Positions 12,263 through 22,810 of a stretch of DNA of 64,000 bases are shown piece by piece. The stretch's first letter is position 1, and every line of letters begins with the position of its first letter. The notes beneath the pieces are model-generated. The model worked only from the letters and a program-made list of their open reading frames with translations, searched no databases and was not told where the DNA came from. This DNA is from Botryosphaeria dothidea (lineage: Eukaryota; Ascomycota; Dothideomycetes; Botryosphaeriales; Botryosphaeriaceae). Made by a program: the position numbers and the translations under genes. Where the stretch lies: positions 1,674,001 to 1,738,000 of the forward strand of contig WWBZ02000001.1 in assembly GCA_011503125.2 (NCBI GenBank), given 5' to 3'.

Positions 12263-13039
12263 TTAGGGCACCTCACCGTCGATGGAGATGTCAACAGCCA
12301 GTTCCTTCCGGAGAAGTTCCGTCAACGAGCTACCATCCCGCAGATAGATCCAATCTCCAATACCGCCATCAGCCTTCTGGTGCATCGATTCGCCATAGAC
12401 GACCCAATCGAAGCGCTTCGGTCCGGTAATCGGCGAGGAGAGCCAGATCTGCTTGTTCGGCGGCTGCTTGTTCAGGACGTAGGTGCCGATCCCGGGCTTG
12501 TCGACAGTCAGGACGCCAGCCTATACAGAAAAGACATATTAGCCAAACTGTGAACAATGGAGAGGAAGTCATTCGAGACATCCTGAGTCTTCGGCGCAAC
12601 GGAAACTCGGAGAAGCTCAAGTGCGGAGATGCTTCGGGACTGGAAAGAGTCATACCGAGTATTCGACCTCCACGCCCTCGCCTGCATCCTGTTTGTCCTC
12701 CAGCTTCTGCTGCAACAGTTCGAGATACCTATCGGCATGCTCGTGATATTCAGACAAGCTGATCTCCGTCGGCTGGGCACCAGCAACAGAATCTGAGGAC
12801 TCGCTCTCCTTGGGCGGCGGGTTCTCGGCGTCTGGGATGAGGCTGCTGGAACGCGGGGAGCTGGAAAAGGCACGGCGGAAGCTGTTTCCAGCGACGATGG
12901 GCGAAGCGCGCGTGCAGAAAGCGGAGCGGGCGATCGAAGCTGAGCACAGGCGAGCTGCCGAGGTGGTGGGAGTGGAGCTGGCGCGCAGAGCAGCGCGAAT
13001 GCAGGCGCGAGGAGTAGATTGGGAGAGCATGATGGGCAT
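12263..13039 (-). CDS. YFH1: Frataxin, mitochondrial
   Basis: Mitochondrial iron-binding protein that assists iron-sulfur cluster assembly by stimulating the Nfs1/Isu complex. Exons 13039-12656 and 12520-12263 give 213 residues; removal of the intron joins EVEYS to [10 protein letters not shown], as expected for the first beta strand. The frataxin fold is clear: acidic helix [14 protein letters not shown], then [19 protein letters not shown], then GPKRFDW and the C-terminal helix LTELLRKEL. The N-terminus is rich in Arg, Ser and Ala with almost no acidic residues, a typical presequence. A second ATG at 13030 could be used instead. It lies convergent to DPH3, another iron-dependent function, though that pairing may be chance. 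Confidence 0.95.
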
Positions 13040-13471
13040 GATGAAAGAGACCGTGGTCAATTGAGCGGTGGTGAGGAGAGAGCGGGACAGCAGCGCGGCG
13101 GGCGAAGCGGAGAAGGCTGAGAATAGGTAATAGATGCTTGTTCTTCGGTGACGAAAGAAAGCTCGGGTGCTGCATCACTTGCGACACGGGCCGCATGCTG
13201 CCAGCCCATTGCACGTCTTCCCCGCCAAATGCGGCCAGTCCGTTCGCACTCCACTCCCGCGGCACGCATCTGCCACAGGATCAAGGCACAAACTTACCCG
13301 TTCCCAAACACCTGCTCTGTGACTCGCTGCAGCTCGGTCAAGCTCCGTGCCAAGCTCGCTCCTGCTAGATCTGCGGCGCGCCTGAAGCGGGGTCTTTGCC
13401 TGCACCCTCTCTTGAATTTTGTCCCGCCAAATATCACAGCCTTCGCCGCAACCCACACCTCAACCGCCGTC
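13040..13471. other. Divergent promoter region (frataxin / AP-3 sigma)
   Basis: A 432-base GC-rich shared upstream region of two divergent housekeeping genes. Overlapping ORFs here are antisense shadows. No specific site identified. Confidence 0.55.
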
Positions 13472-14152
13472 ATGATCAACGCTGTGTTGGTCTTCAACAA
13501 CCATGGCCAACCACGCCTGACCAAGTTCTACACCCAGCTGGTACGCGACGCGCATGCAACTGCGTAGCGACAGACAGCTCGTCCAGATCGTTAACGCACA
13601 CGTCGCAACCGCAGGACACAGCCGTCCAGCAACGCCTGATCTCCGAGATCTTCACCCTGGTGTCCAACCGGCCCAACTCGTCATGTAACTTCCTGCCGTA
13701 CGCAGCCGCGCCCCAAGCACCATCCCCACCGCAACGCGCTAATACCCTGACGTAGCCTCCCCCCGCTCCTCGCTTCCTCCTCCGGCTCCGCCACCAACGG
13801 GCCCTACGCCGACACCCCCTCGATCGTCACCTACCGTCACTACGCCACACTCTACTTCATCATCATCTCTACCGCCACCGAGTCCCCCCTCGCCCTGCTC
13901 GACCTGATCCAGGTCTTCGTCGAGGCCCTCGACCGCCTGTTCGAGAACGTGTGCGAGCTGGATCTGATCTTCAACTTCGAGACATTACATGCGACGCTAG
14001 GCGAGATGATAGTGGGAGGGGTGGTTGTGGAGACGGGACTGGAGAGGGTAGTGCAGGGCGTGAGGGCGCAGGGAAAGGTTGCGAAACGACCGGGCGGGGA
14101 GGGTGGGTTTGGTGCGTTTGGGAGGGGCGATGGGCTGTGGGCGGGACGGTGA
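13472..14152 (+). CDS. APS3: AP-3 adaptor complex sigma subunit
   Basis: Small sigma chain of the AP-3 clathrin-adaptor-like complex, which sorts cargo from the Golgi to the vacuole. Exons 13472-13540, 13615-13697 and 13756-14152 give 182 residues. The longin-like start MINAVLVFNNHGQPRLTKFY, the middle VTYRHYATLYFI and LDLIQVFVEALDRLFENVCE are diagnostic; the splice at 13697/13756 rebuilds CNFLPLPPLL. AP-3 rather than AP-1 or AP-2 is chosen from the N-terminal string and the Pro/Leu insert. The Gly-rich C-tail after LERVVQGV is longer than the core fold needs, as in other fungi. Confidence 0.93.
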
Positions 14153-14440
14153 GGAGTATTTGGTCGAATGCTTATGGGAAATGTGCGCTTGGATGTGCCA
14201 AATACGCATGTGCGGGAACAGGGTTTTGATTTTCGCCGTGAAGACGGAGGGCCCGTGGACGGCCCGCTGCCGAAAGTGGTCTTTTTGAAGCAGCCGGGTT
14301 ATTCGATCGACAAGCCGGCGGCAGACATTAGACATGGGGCCTTTGGCCGGGATGAACCCAATCGGATGAAGACCTCACGCCGCGGTCATCAGCTCACGTG
14401 GTGAGCCAAGGATATTCGAATCTAGAGCATAGAATCGCAA
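14153..14440. other. Spacer after AP-3 sigma
   Basis: Short GC-rich to AT-rich transition downstream of AP-3 sigma. No feature recognised. Confidence 0.5.
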
Positions 14441-14993
14441 TTATTTATACGTCTCCATAGCCTGTTCAAAGTCTGCAACCTGAAGCACTTCAGATACATG
14501 TGTCAAGTTACGAGAGAGAACCAACTTCAACTGAGTATGGCTCTTTTCTCGAACCACTCCTTCATCACTTTTCCTTCCTTCCGGAATCTCAACGGAGCCG
14601 CAATGCACGAGGTGGTTTGCAAAATGTTTGACGAAAATGGGCCTAATCACCGAAACTCCCGGATGGACAGCACTAAATTCTTGAATTGAAAGTTTTCAGA
14701 TACTTGTGATGTTGTCACGGAGACGAAGCAATTTGACTGGGATTCCGGGAGGTTCGGCAGGGCGACCAAAGGGTAAGACCAGTGGGATTGTCAGGAACTT
14801 GACCCTTGAAAATGAGAGAAGACTTTGGTTTGCCGATGAAGTGTCCTTCCAGAAGCATGGCTTTCAAGATAGCACGATCATGTGCAGCGGCTGGCTCAAA
14901 AATAGACTGAGCGCAGAGAGATGTCGAGTATAGACCGAGTTTGAAGGACTTCAAATATGATCTTTTTTCCAACTCCAGAGTTAAATGCTTCAT
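14441..14993 (-). CDS. Possible small two-exon gene, unknown product
   Basis: Two open stretches on the minus strand join in frame if a 100-base intron is removed: exon a 14993-14780 and exon b 14679-14441, 150 residues in all. Predicted strings include FIGKPKSSLIFKGQVPDNPT at the end of exon a and HPGVSVIRPIFVKHFANHL in exon b, with a stop directly after QAMETYK. The composition is protein-like (charged, with hydrophobic spacing). The donor GTCTTA is weak and I do not recognise the family, so this may be a real small gene, a decayed fragment, or chance. No signal peptide or membrane segment. Confidence 0.35.
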
Positions 14994-16018
14994 CCATGTT
15001 TCTTTTGGGCTTCTGTTGCTGGAAGCATACAGCTCACCACTCTACTTACTGTCCTCCCTCCTCCCTCTGGTTGGCCCCTTATCCCACCTCTCAGTTTTCC
15101 GCATTTATAATTCTTCCCATACTATCCGAATACATCATGTATCAAAGTTGCTTTTCAGCGAAAAATAACCAACAAATCCTGCAATATGAGGAAGTCAACC
15201 CTCAGAAACTGGGATTGATGGTGACCTTCACAATTTTAAGAAGCGGGGAAAGTCAATGAATGATCGTTGTGTAGCCTTCGATATTGTAATACCATCAAAA
15301 CAAACCTCGTACAGATTCTTGTAGTCGCGGTCACTTGCGACGCTTATCCCCATTATCGCACGATGGGATCACTCTTCGCTGATAGATGCAGGTATCATCG
15401 CGCAGGCCAGAACGACACATAATATACAACCATCCGCCCTCCTCTTGCCTCCGGGTATGGTCGGAGCTGTTCTTCTGCTATCAACCAGGATCGTCGCAGC
15501 AAACTCTTCGGTTCCAGACATTCATCACTACCGAATATCTGGGGTGCTGGGCATCGGCTCATAGAGCTGCGGCAGTTCGATATTTTCTTACAGTCAAACG
15601 CAAGTTCAGTAGCCCAACGGTTCAAGTGCGCGGGTTCCACCACAAGTCACGTCTTTGGTTCAGAATGCCGGTCCACCAGTAACGACTGTCGGAGAGATGT
15701 TTGTACGTTAAGTGCACTTCTGTCCGTACGTTGATGTACATAATCTGTCAACATTGGAGAGACATATATAAGTAGCCTGGAAGGATTGACACAATTGCAA
15801 CGTGATACCGAACTACCAAAACTAGCAGACTTATTCATTTGAACGTGATTGCAAAGAATTTCATACATTTTTTCCTGAACTCCCGTCAGTAGTAATGGCA
15901 GCCGTTCAAGTGTTCAATTTCCAAGAATAACCATATCGAGAAGCACATACACATAAACATCCACAACAAACCCACCCCCATCCTTCCAGAGATCCAACCA
16001 TCTTTGCGCAGCCATCCC
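14994..16018. other. Intergenic spacer with a repeat fragment
   Basis: About 1 kb of AT-richer DNA upstream of the candidate small gene and downstream of the 16019-18046 gene. It holds a fragment of the dispersed repeat (15304-15343). No convincing coding region. Confidence 0.5.
15304..15343 (+). repeat. Dispersed repeat, fragment C
   Basis: The block ACCTCGTACAGATTC followed by GCGGTCACTTGCGACG closely matches the same part of the long copies at 7.47 and 33.3 kb, in the same orientation. The flanks do not align well by eye. Confidence 0.5.
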
Positions 16019-18046
16019 CTACGCGAAGACCACACCCTGCGAACACTCATCGAAAAAATTAAGCAAAGGCTCACTCGACCATGCACCCCGCAACAACGCA
16101 CTTACACACCCAGCTCTCAACGCCGCCAGAATCACAACCCTTAAGCTAGCTTGAATCTCCTCCCTCCCCTGCGCCTCCCTGAACCACCGCTGAGTCGCGC
16201 CATTCTCATGATATAGCCAGTCCAGATCAATTCGGAACGACTGCTTGACACCAAAAGCGCTCGGCACCAGAATGGCAGAAGCGGGGCGAGAGTAGGTGAT
16301 GACGTCGCCCGTCACCGGCACGACCGTCGTCGTGGTGACGCCGAGCCGGGAGTTCTGAGAGGAAGGAGAGAGGTGCTTGCTGCTCTGCATGACGAGGTGC
16401 CTAAACTCCGGATCCGTGATGAAGAGGACGAAGACGAGCTCGCCGATGATCTCATCAGCCTTCTTCCTGCTGAGGCGTTCCGTGAAGGAGTTGAGGGCGT
16501 CGAAAAGAGCGCCTGTGCCCGCCCGGTCCAAGTCGTACCGGTTGCACGCTCTGATGGCGGGATCGAGCACGTCCTTCAGCTTTTCTTTGTCGCTGTCGTT
16601 TTCGCCGATTATGTTTAGATTTAGGCGGGTGCGGTCGAGGAGGTCCCGCAGATCATCCGCTGCGGTGCTAAGGAAGCGCCAGAGCCGTGTGGCACGATTG
16701 CGGCCGAAGAGGAAGCCCTCTGGAGACCATTTCATCTCGAGCAGCCGGCGTGCTATCCTCTGCGCGTCGGAGCGTTCCAATTTCCATACAAAAGTATCGG
16801 AAAGGTCACGGAAGTCACTTGGCGGTAATGTGACCCACTCGCTGGAATCAAAAGCGGGAAGGGAGTCAAGTGGCTCTTCTTGTAATCCCCAAAGAGTTTG
16901 CTTCGCACTGCCTAAGCGGTGAATGACGTCGAATGGGGCGTAATCATTATTGTTGATTTTGACGAACTTGCAACGGCGTATAGGAGGCTTTAGGCGGACG
17001 TCCATATGATGAGGTATAGCACCATGTGACTGCTGAGTGGGCGACACCAGTGAGCTACGTTCGTTCCGAGAATTACTCGTCGAATCACCATGTTGGATTT
17101 CATTGCTTGAGGATGATGAATTCTTCGTTGGTTCGAGGTCTACCATGCTGTAAACCGTACCTTCACCACATGGAATCGCACCGAGAGCAAGCCAGTAGAG
17201 GCTTCTGAGTGACAATTTATCCTGCCTGATGGATTTCAAGAAGTGAGCATCGTGAGGAACAAATGTGTAAGCAGACCTAGTATCGTGCCGATACATATTG
17301 ATGGCGCCAGTGGTCCCACGAAGTAGTGGCCGATCGGTCCCAGTGAATTGCGTGAGCGGGTAGTTTTCAGGGGTCTCTCTATTCATTGACGATTCACTTC
17401 TGCCTGTTCCAGTACCTGGGGCGCGCAATCTCGTAGATGCTGAGAGAATGTTGTCCAAACTACGGGTTCCATAGCGCCCTAATAAGCCGAGCGTCAAGAT
17501 CCAGAGTCGATGTACCGGCAAGAAGGTCTTATTTTGTTCGATCAACAGAGTATCACCTCGGACTATTGGAAGTTTCTTGTAGGCTTCGAGGAGCTTCCCG
17601 AGGCTGACCCAGGAAGCGATTGAGCCGTGTTGGAAGACTTTGTCGTCAATTTCAAGCTGAAGAGGAGTATCACCATGATACATAGGATCGTCCTGTGAGC
17701 CTTTACCCGTGCTCTTTTTGATGTGCTTTTGGGCGCGAGCTACGACTGTGGCCGGCGTTGAGTGGTGCTCACCCCTTGGGTCAGGCGCTTCGCCGCTGAA
17801 GTTTGGTTCATAGGCTAGAATTGGTGCTTTGACGCGTCGTGAAATCCTGGTTGAGCCAATACCTAATCCAAGGGTAATGTAGCCGGATTGATGGTCGATG
17901 GCTTTCAGGGCGTGGTGTCGCCCTGTTTTGGATGATTTGTAAACAAAGACAGAACCGCCGACACCAAGAACAGCGAGAACGACTACCACGACAGCAATCC
18001 AAATGCCGACTGTAGTTGCAACGTTTGCACCGTCCCCTATGTCCAT
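16019..18046 (-). CDS. Uncharacterised fungal single-pass membrane protein
   Basis: One long exon coding 675 residues. A single strongly hydrophobic segment lies at about residues 10-37 (VGIWIAVVVVVLAVLGVGG) after only a few residues and with no cleavable signal, followed by basic residues (YKSSKTGRHH), so most of the protein should face the cytosol. The rest is soluble and of mixed charge, with no enzyme motif I recognise; a Ser-rich stretch lies in the middle and an alpha-helical, Arg/Leu-rich part follows (about residues 430-560). The intact length and lack of low complexity argue that it is real. No function can be given. A 91-codon ORF overlaps its start in another frame (18037-18312) and is probably not coding. 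Confidence 0.75.
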   Translation of the reverse strand: MDIGDGANVATTVGIWIAVVVVVLAVLGVGGSVFVYKSSKTGRHHALKAIDHQSGYITLGLGIGSTRISRRVKAPILAYEPNFSGEAPDPRGEHHSTPATVVARAQKHIKKSTGKGSQDDPMYHGDTPLQLEIDDKVFQHGSIASWVSLGKLLEAYKKLPIVRGDTLLIEQNKTFLPVHRLWILTLGLLGRYGTRSLDNILSASTRLRAPGTGTGRSESSMNRETPENYPLTQFTGTDRPLLRGTTGAINMYRHDTRSAYTFVPHDAHFLKSIRQDKLSLRSLYWLALGAIPCGEGTVYSMVDLEPTKNSSSSSNEIQHGDSTSNSRNERSSLVSPTQQSHGAIPHHMDVRLKPPIRRCKFVKINNNDYAPFDVIHRLGSAKQTLWGLQEEPLDSLPAFDSSEWVTLPPSDFRDLSDTFVWKLERSDAQRIARRLLEMKWSPEGFLFGRNRATRLWRFLSTAADDLRDLLDRTRLNLNIIGENDSDKEKLKDVLDPAIRACNRYDLDRAGTGALFDALNSFTERLSRKKADEIIGELVFVLFITDPEFRHLVMQSSKHLSPSSQNSRLGVTTTTVVPVTGDVITYSRPASAILVPSAFGVKQSFRIDLDWLYHENGATQRWFREAQGREEIQASLRVVILAALRAGCVSALLRGAWSSEPLLNFFDECSQGVVFA

Positions 18047-18595
18047 GACACAATCAGGTTATGGCCAGGGTGGTATGGAAGCGGAGGCGCTTGTTTTGAT
18101 GGTAGAGTCGGCGAGGCTGGGGCTCGATCGGATGAGTCGTAATATTTTGAGGCGCATATGCAGTGAATACCATATACAGTAGTATCCTTGTTCGTGTAAC
18201 CAGCAACACGGTCCTGTAGTTCCACGTATGCATAAAACTGGCGCTTATTTCCCGGAGCATCAACGCATGGCCAATGAAGCAGCGAGATAGGCGGAACCAT
18301 GCAGAGCCTCATTCATCAGAAGAAAAACCTTAGCTCAGCACAAGGCTGAAAGTCCGATTCTCCATTCAATGCATGGAACCAAGAGGCGCGGATTATTTGG
18401 GTCCTTTCTCCGAGCTTCTGGTATCCTCAAGCAATTAACATATTGAATTATCGGATCCGTTGGTATCCCTCTGCGCAGGATTCCCACAACTCTTGGGGCA
18501 GAACAATGTAAGGCCGGGCCATGGATGAAGACGGCTGCTTGCACTGGACGTTTGTCTAGGTAACGGCGGAGACCGATGCATAGAGAGTGGCAGGC
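18047..18595. other. Intergenic spacer
   Basis: About 550 bases upstream of the 16019-18046 gene and downstream of CTF8. It contains the 18037-18312 minus-strand ORF, which I could not connect to either neighbour by a GT-AG intron. Confidence 0.5.
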
Positions 18596-19036
18596 TCAAG
18601 CGCCGCTCACGGGCTCGGGGCGCGATGAGAAGATGATCTTGTGTCTAATGATCTCAGCAATCTCCAGCTCCTCTTGGCCTTGCTCCTCGCTGGTTCCCGG
18701 TTTCCGGCGAATGATAGCTAGTGGCTTTGGTAGCTTTTTCACTTCGCCGGTCAAGCGCTGGTGCTTGCCGACGTACATGTGGACGCGCTTCATCCAAGCG
18801 GTATTCTCGAGCGGATCGGTGGGCGAATAGAGAGGAAAGACGAGCTTTCCGACAGGCATATGGGTAGCAGAGTCCGTGGCATCGGGCTCGGCGGGAATTG
18901 CAGACGAGTGAATGGTAGCTTGTAGTTCGAGAATGGCCAAGCCGGAAGGCGTATGGAGCAGTTGTGGGAGCGGATTCTCGACGACAGCGGTGGTAGACCG
19001 CGATTCAGGCGGAGGGTGGAGCGGTATACTGGGCAT
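18596..19036 (-). CDS. CTF8: Chromosome transmission fidelity protein 8 (Ctf18-RFC subunit)
   Basis: Small subunit of the alternative clamp loader Ctf18-Dcc1-Ctf8-RFC, which handles PCNA during sister chromatid cohesion and replication checkpoint signalling in the nucleus. 146 residues without introns. The family pattern is present: LPQLLHTPSGLAILELQ in the N-part, PVGKLVFPLYSP, then KRVHMYVGKHQRLTGEVKKL and a C-terminal IIRHKIIFSSRPEPV. The reading frame stays open upstream to 19396, but the added residues are low-complexity and basic, so the ATG at 19036 (MPSIPLHPPP) is preferred. Length matches other filamentous ascomycetes. Confidence 0.92.
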   Translation of the reverse strand: MPSIPLHPPPESRSTTAVVENPLPQLLHTPSGLAILELQATIHSSAIPAEPDATDSATHMPVGKLVFPLYSPTDPLENTAWMKRVHMYVGKHQRLTGEVKKLPKPLAIIRRKPGTSEEQGQEELEIAEIIRHKIIFSSRPEPVSGA

Positions 19037-19810
19037 TGCGGCGAGATATAGAGTGCGTGTAGTGCTGAGTCGCGATAAGACGGACGGTGATGGCGAAGGA
19101 AAAGTGCTCGGGTTGCTCGGGAAGACGCGTGCGACGACGCGACGCGAATGCGAGACACGAGAAAAGAAGGCGCCACCTTCCTTGCTGCCCCACCCACCTA
19201 TGACTTGTTCAACATGTATCTTGGACCTTGACATCCCCGCAAGACAAAAGAATCGATTGCGTGTTTCCTGTGAGAACCTTGCTCGACTGGCGGCCATTGC
19301 AATTGAGACTTCAGACCAACATATGTTACGACACCACGCATACCAATCGTTACCACTCGACTCAGCGGGGTTTTCGGTTGAAGTACGGACGCGCAATAAG
19401 AGACAAATGCCTCTCTATCGGAGACTATGGTTGCTAGCGCCTGCCGCCTGATGCTTGTTGCTGCGCAGGGGAGTGTTACGCGTGCTCGCAGCTCGTCTTC
19501 GCATTCGTGATTCGTACTCCCAGATGAATAAGAGGCTTAGTATTCGTCTTTTCCCCTTCAGGTACGCAAGCAAGCCCGTATTTACCATATCTAGGCAAGA
19601 AACGGTAAAAATGCCTATCTTCCTGAAATTCTGCCTGCAGGGACGCGCAATATTGCCGTCCAGCCCCTTGCAACAACATGCCTTGCGAGTCATCAGGCTC
19701 CTATTTTCGTCTGCCGTATAATAGCTCTGCACTCGTCTTGCCCCTACGCACGCCGTTCCACAAGTTTGGCCCCCGCAAACTACTTCCTTCAGAGGAACCA
19801 ATCCTTCGCC
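19037..19810. other. Divergent promoter region
   Basis: About 0.77 kb between the CTF8 start and the start of the small membrane protein. A TATAATA-like block lies near 19717, about 95 bases before the next ATG. No gene is seen. Confidence 0.5.
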
Positions 19811-20329
19811 ATGTCGACCTCGAAATCCGCATTGATCCCGAACTACGACCCCAGGGTCAATGAAGGTCTTCAGGTCGCTTCTCCATACGACCCGAAAATA
19901 TCCGAGGCCCTTCAGCCTGTGGTCCAAGAACCCAAATACTCCACGGACAACAACTGGCACGAAGCACCCCAGGTTATCGTCCGCGAAGAACCGAAGTACC
20001 TCACCGAAGACTCCAGCTCCACCACGGTCAGCCCAATTTCGCCGAGAACCCCGAGAACACCTGCACCCGCCTACCGTCCTTACCCCATCAATCGCGGAAG
20101 CGAGGATGGCGTTTCCCTAACAAGAGCACCAACCGTTGACGTCTCGACAATCGATCTGGAGAAAAATAAGAACACGAAGGACTCTCTGAGCCGGAAGAAG
20201 AGAATATGCGGATGCACTCGCACCGTCTTTTGGCTTTCTCTGGCCCTGGGGTTTTCAATCGCCATCGCTGCGTCTCTTGCCGGCGGCATTATACCCATAA
20301 AACGAGACCAAAACGACCAGCAAACCTGA
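19811..20329 (+). CDS. Small C-terminally anchored membrane protein, unknown function
   Basis: 172 residues. The N-terminal 130 are hydrophilic, rich in Pro, Ser, Thr and Tyr, with two imperfect repeats around EPKY (EPKYSTDN, EEPKYLTED). A basic-Cys stretch (RKKRICGC) precedes one membrane segment (FWLSLALGFSIAIAASLAGGII, written here in part), leaving a short polar tail KRDQNDQQT. The topology suggests a tail-anchored or type II protein with a cytosolic N-part. Similar N-cytosolic Pro-rich plus single-membrane-segment proteins are common in ascomycetes, often with a longer outer domain; this one ends just after the membrane, so it may be a short form or have a missed 3' exon. The ATG at 19811 lies in a good context (CGCCATGTC). 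Confidence 0.7.
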   Translation: MSTSKSALIPNYDPRVNEGLQVASPYDPKISEALQPVVQEPKYSTDNNWHEAPQVIVREEPKYLTEDSSSTTVSPISPRTPRTPAPAYRPYPINRGSEDGVSLTRAPTVDVSTIDLEKNKNTKDSLSRKKRICGCTRTVFWLSLALGFSIAIAASLAGGIIPIKRDQNDQQT

Positions 20330-20956
20330 GTTCCAAATGCGACTAGCTTTTCCATCATTAGTGTTTCAGACACTTCGGGAAGCCAGAAGACAACAAGCGT
20401 GCTGCCACGTAAGGGGGCGGACTGGAAGATGGAATACAAAAGGAGGAAGACCAAATTAATGCTCAACCGGCCCCGACCAAGAGTCCATAGGCATCGCGAT
20501 GAGGATATACCCGCCGGAAGTGTGCAACCCCAACGCCACTTGCCTTCGATATGAAGGAGATCTCGTCCTAAGCATCGGTTGTATTGTGAAAGCCGTATGC
20601 GACAGAGGATATTGAAATGAGGAGAGCACGGGTGTGCCTTTGGATGATTTTGCGGTAATCTCCAAAGAAGAGAGGAGACTCTGCACCAGAGATGAAGAAG
20701 GAAGAACGGATGAGCGACGCTTTTATCATTGATTGCTTCTTGTGGTAGAAGATCTGTATCTACTATCCACGAATTACGCTTGAGTCTGTTTCATTAAACT
20801 TTTCATCCCTTCTCCGACTGTGGTTGCTCAAAGCATGCCTACAGTGCTTCGATGCCAACGTCTCCTCCAGTATTATCAACCAACCGTAGCACATATCCAA
20901 GCTTTCAGACCAATTTCTTGCTGTACTTTTCGTCTTTTGTCTGCATCCCTCGTCCT
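20330..20956. other. Convergent 3' spacer
   Basis: About 0.63 kb between the 3' ends of the small membrane protein and the Gln/Pro-rich protein gene. I see nothing coding in it. Confidence 0.5.
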
Positions 20957-22561
20957 TCACACCAACCTGCCGAAGGATTGACGCTCCTTTCCATCCACAA
21001 TACTGTGTAGCAACACCAACGGAACGTCTGGGTTATGCAGGTGTGGCAGAGGATAAGAGTAATAGTATGGGGAGCTATAATCCAGGTCGTAGGGCGAAAC
21101 AAATGTTGGGTACTCTCTGGGATAATCGTGCGCTACCTTGATCAAGTTCGCGCGGGGACCGGGCTTCATCTGAACTCCAGGCTCTGGGTTGGCGTACGTG
21201 CTGCTCTGAGCCATATTTTCGTTCTGCGAATCTTCAATCTTGCGCTTCAATGACTTTTCCTGCCGCTGCTGCTCCATCCAGTGCGTGGATCCAGCGCCGA
21301 AATCGGCTGAGTACATCACAAGCTGCAGTACTGATGCGTCTTGCTGCCTGTCCTCTTGACCCACATTACTCTCCAGCTTCTCATTCTTCTCCAACGGTGT
21401 TGGTAGCTGTATTGGCATCTTCTGCTGCGCCGTTTCTCTAAACTTCACGGTTTTGCTTTCCTGTGTTCTCTTTGCCAGTCTCCATCCAATGTCTGCTTTC
21501 AGTTGCTTGTACCATTCGTTCGGCATCGGTTCGAACTTCGCATTCGAGGACTCTTTCCTCCAACCCTCCTTTTGCGCCTCCGTGGTAATTCGCTGAAGTA
21601 TTCCCGGACGCACCTTAAAATCTTTGTCGTCATTGTTGCGCTTGCATTCTTCGTGCTCTTGGTGCAGACGTTCCAAAACGGGCGGAAGCCAGTGCGGCAT
21701 GGGAGTCATGACACAGCCGTATTCGATCATGTCCTCGACGTGTTGCGTGAGGGCTGCGTCCACCTCGATGTCGGTAGGGGCTTGTGGTGCTCGTGGCTGC
21801 TGCGCTGGTTGCTCCTGGCTCGGCTGCTGCTTTGCCTGCCGATGCAGACCCAGCTGATCTTCTTTCCTCCACTGTATTCTAAAGGACTTGTTCTGCGGCG
21901 GAGTGAATTGCGAGCTGGAGAGACTGTGCTTTTGGCGGGCGACAGCCCCATGTTTCTCAATGCCAGGCTCCATAGGCCTGCGGTACTTTTGGATGTCTGT
22001 ACCCCTGTGAGAGTTCTGTTTAACTGTAGATGGATTCGCATGCGGTTCAGGCTGTGACACGGTCCAGTTGTGCGAATACGATGGCGACTGTAATGGCAGG
22101 CCATGATATCCAAACACTGGGTCATAGCCTGACTGAGGTGAGGTCGCGTCGTCCTGAGATCCGTAACCCGAGTCCCGGTCATTCGGTATCAAGAGGATTT
22201 GTTGCTGTGGTATGAAGTATCCAAGCTGCTGAAGTTGGATGTGCGTTTCATAGTGCTCTCTATAAGCCTGCTGCAACGTTTGATGGAACTGGTGCTGCGG
22301 GTTGTTGGGTTGCGGCATCAGATGAGGATAGGTCTTTTCCTCTTCCATGTGACTTTCCCTTCCCGGCTGCAGGTGCCCGTCAGGCTGAGTAGGGTGAGCT
22401 GGCCTGTCAGGTGATGCTTTGGACGACGGCATGTCGGGATGGCTGTGTGACGACGACGGTGAGTTTTGTGTGTCATATGGGTTGTATCCGAAATGCACCG
22501 TAGGAGGTGGAATGGAGTCGACGGTGAAAGAAGAGTGAAGTGACTGCTCGGCAGGAGCCAA
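20957..22561 (-). CDS. Gln/Pro/Ser-rich protein of unknown function (5' end uncertain)
   Basis: A 534-codon open frame. The first two fifths are low complexity, rich in Gln, Pro, His and Ser, with QQ-rich runs; the middle (about residues 270-400) is a more ordered, charged helical region including EYGCVMTPMPHWLPPVLERL and GWRKESSNAKFEPMPNEWYK, probably the conserved core. Such a layout suits a nuclear or RNA-associated factor, but no domain is recognised. The frame reads upstream past 22561 (SPSWTVHRLADGTILAPAEQ is protein-like) with a possible acceptor CACAG near 22594, so an upstream exon is likely; the first in-frame ATG inside the frame is at 22432. I could not fix the true start. Confidence 0.6.
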   Translation of the reverse strand: MAPAEQSLHSSFTVDSIPPPTVHFGYNPYDTQNSPSSSHSHPDMPSSKASPDRPAHPTQPDGHLQPGRESHMEEEKTYPHLMPQPNNPQHQFHQTLQQAYREHYETHIQLQQLGYFIPQQQILLIPNDRDSGYGSQDDATSPQSGYDPVFGYHGLPLQSPSYSHNWTVSQPEPHANPSTVKQNSHRGTDIQKYRRPMEPGIEKHGAVARQKHSLSSSQFTPPQNKSFRIQWRKEDQLGLHRQAKQQPSQEQPAQQPRAPQAPTDIEVDAALTQHVEDMIEYGCVMTPMPHWLPPVLERLHQEHEECKRNNDDKDFKVRPGILQRITTEAQKEGWRKESSNAKFEPMPNEWYKQLKADIGWRLAKRTQESKTVKFRETAQQKMPIQLPTPLEKNEKLESNVGQEDRQQDASVLQLVMYSADFGAGSTHWMEQQRQEKSLKRKIEDSQNENMAQSSTYANPEPGVQMKPGPRANLIKVAHDYPREYPTFVSPYDLDYSSPYYYSYPLPHLHNPDVPLVLLHSIVDGKERQSFGRLV

Positions 22562-22810
22562 TATTGTGCCATCAGCGAGGCGGTGAACCGTCCATGAAGG
22601 CGACTGTGGTTTTCGTTGAGCTCGTGCTCAGGTGCGAGGGACTTAGGTACCGCGGCGGTCTCGCAAAGAAGTGAGTATTCGTTGGGTGCTCTCAAGCTGG
22701 ACAAAACTTTCCAGAATATCTATTGTGCAGCGGAGCATTGAAGGACGGTTTTTGAGGTAGTGATTTATTCCCGGGAAACCTTGAGGCTGCGACAACACTC
22801 GTATCACTCT

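Noticed and set aside
18037..18312. A 91-codon ORF with several Cys just before the 16019-18046 gene
   Set aside because: It overlaps the start of the larger gene in another frame, and no GT-AG intron could join it; the N-terminus is not a convincing signal peptide.
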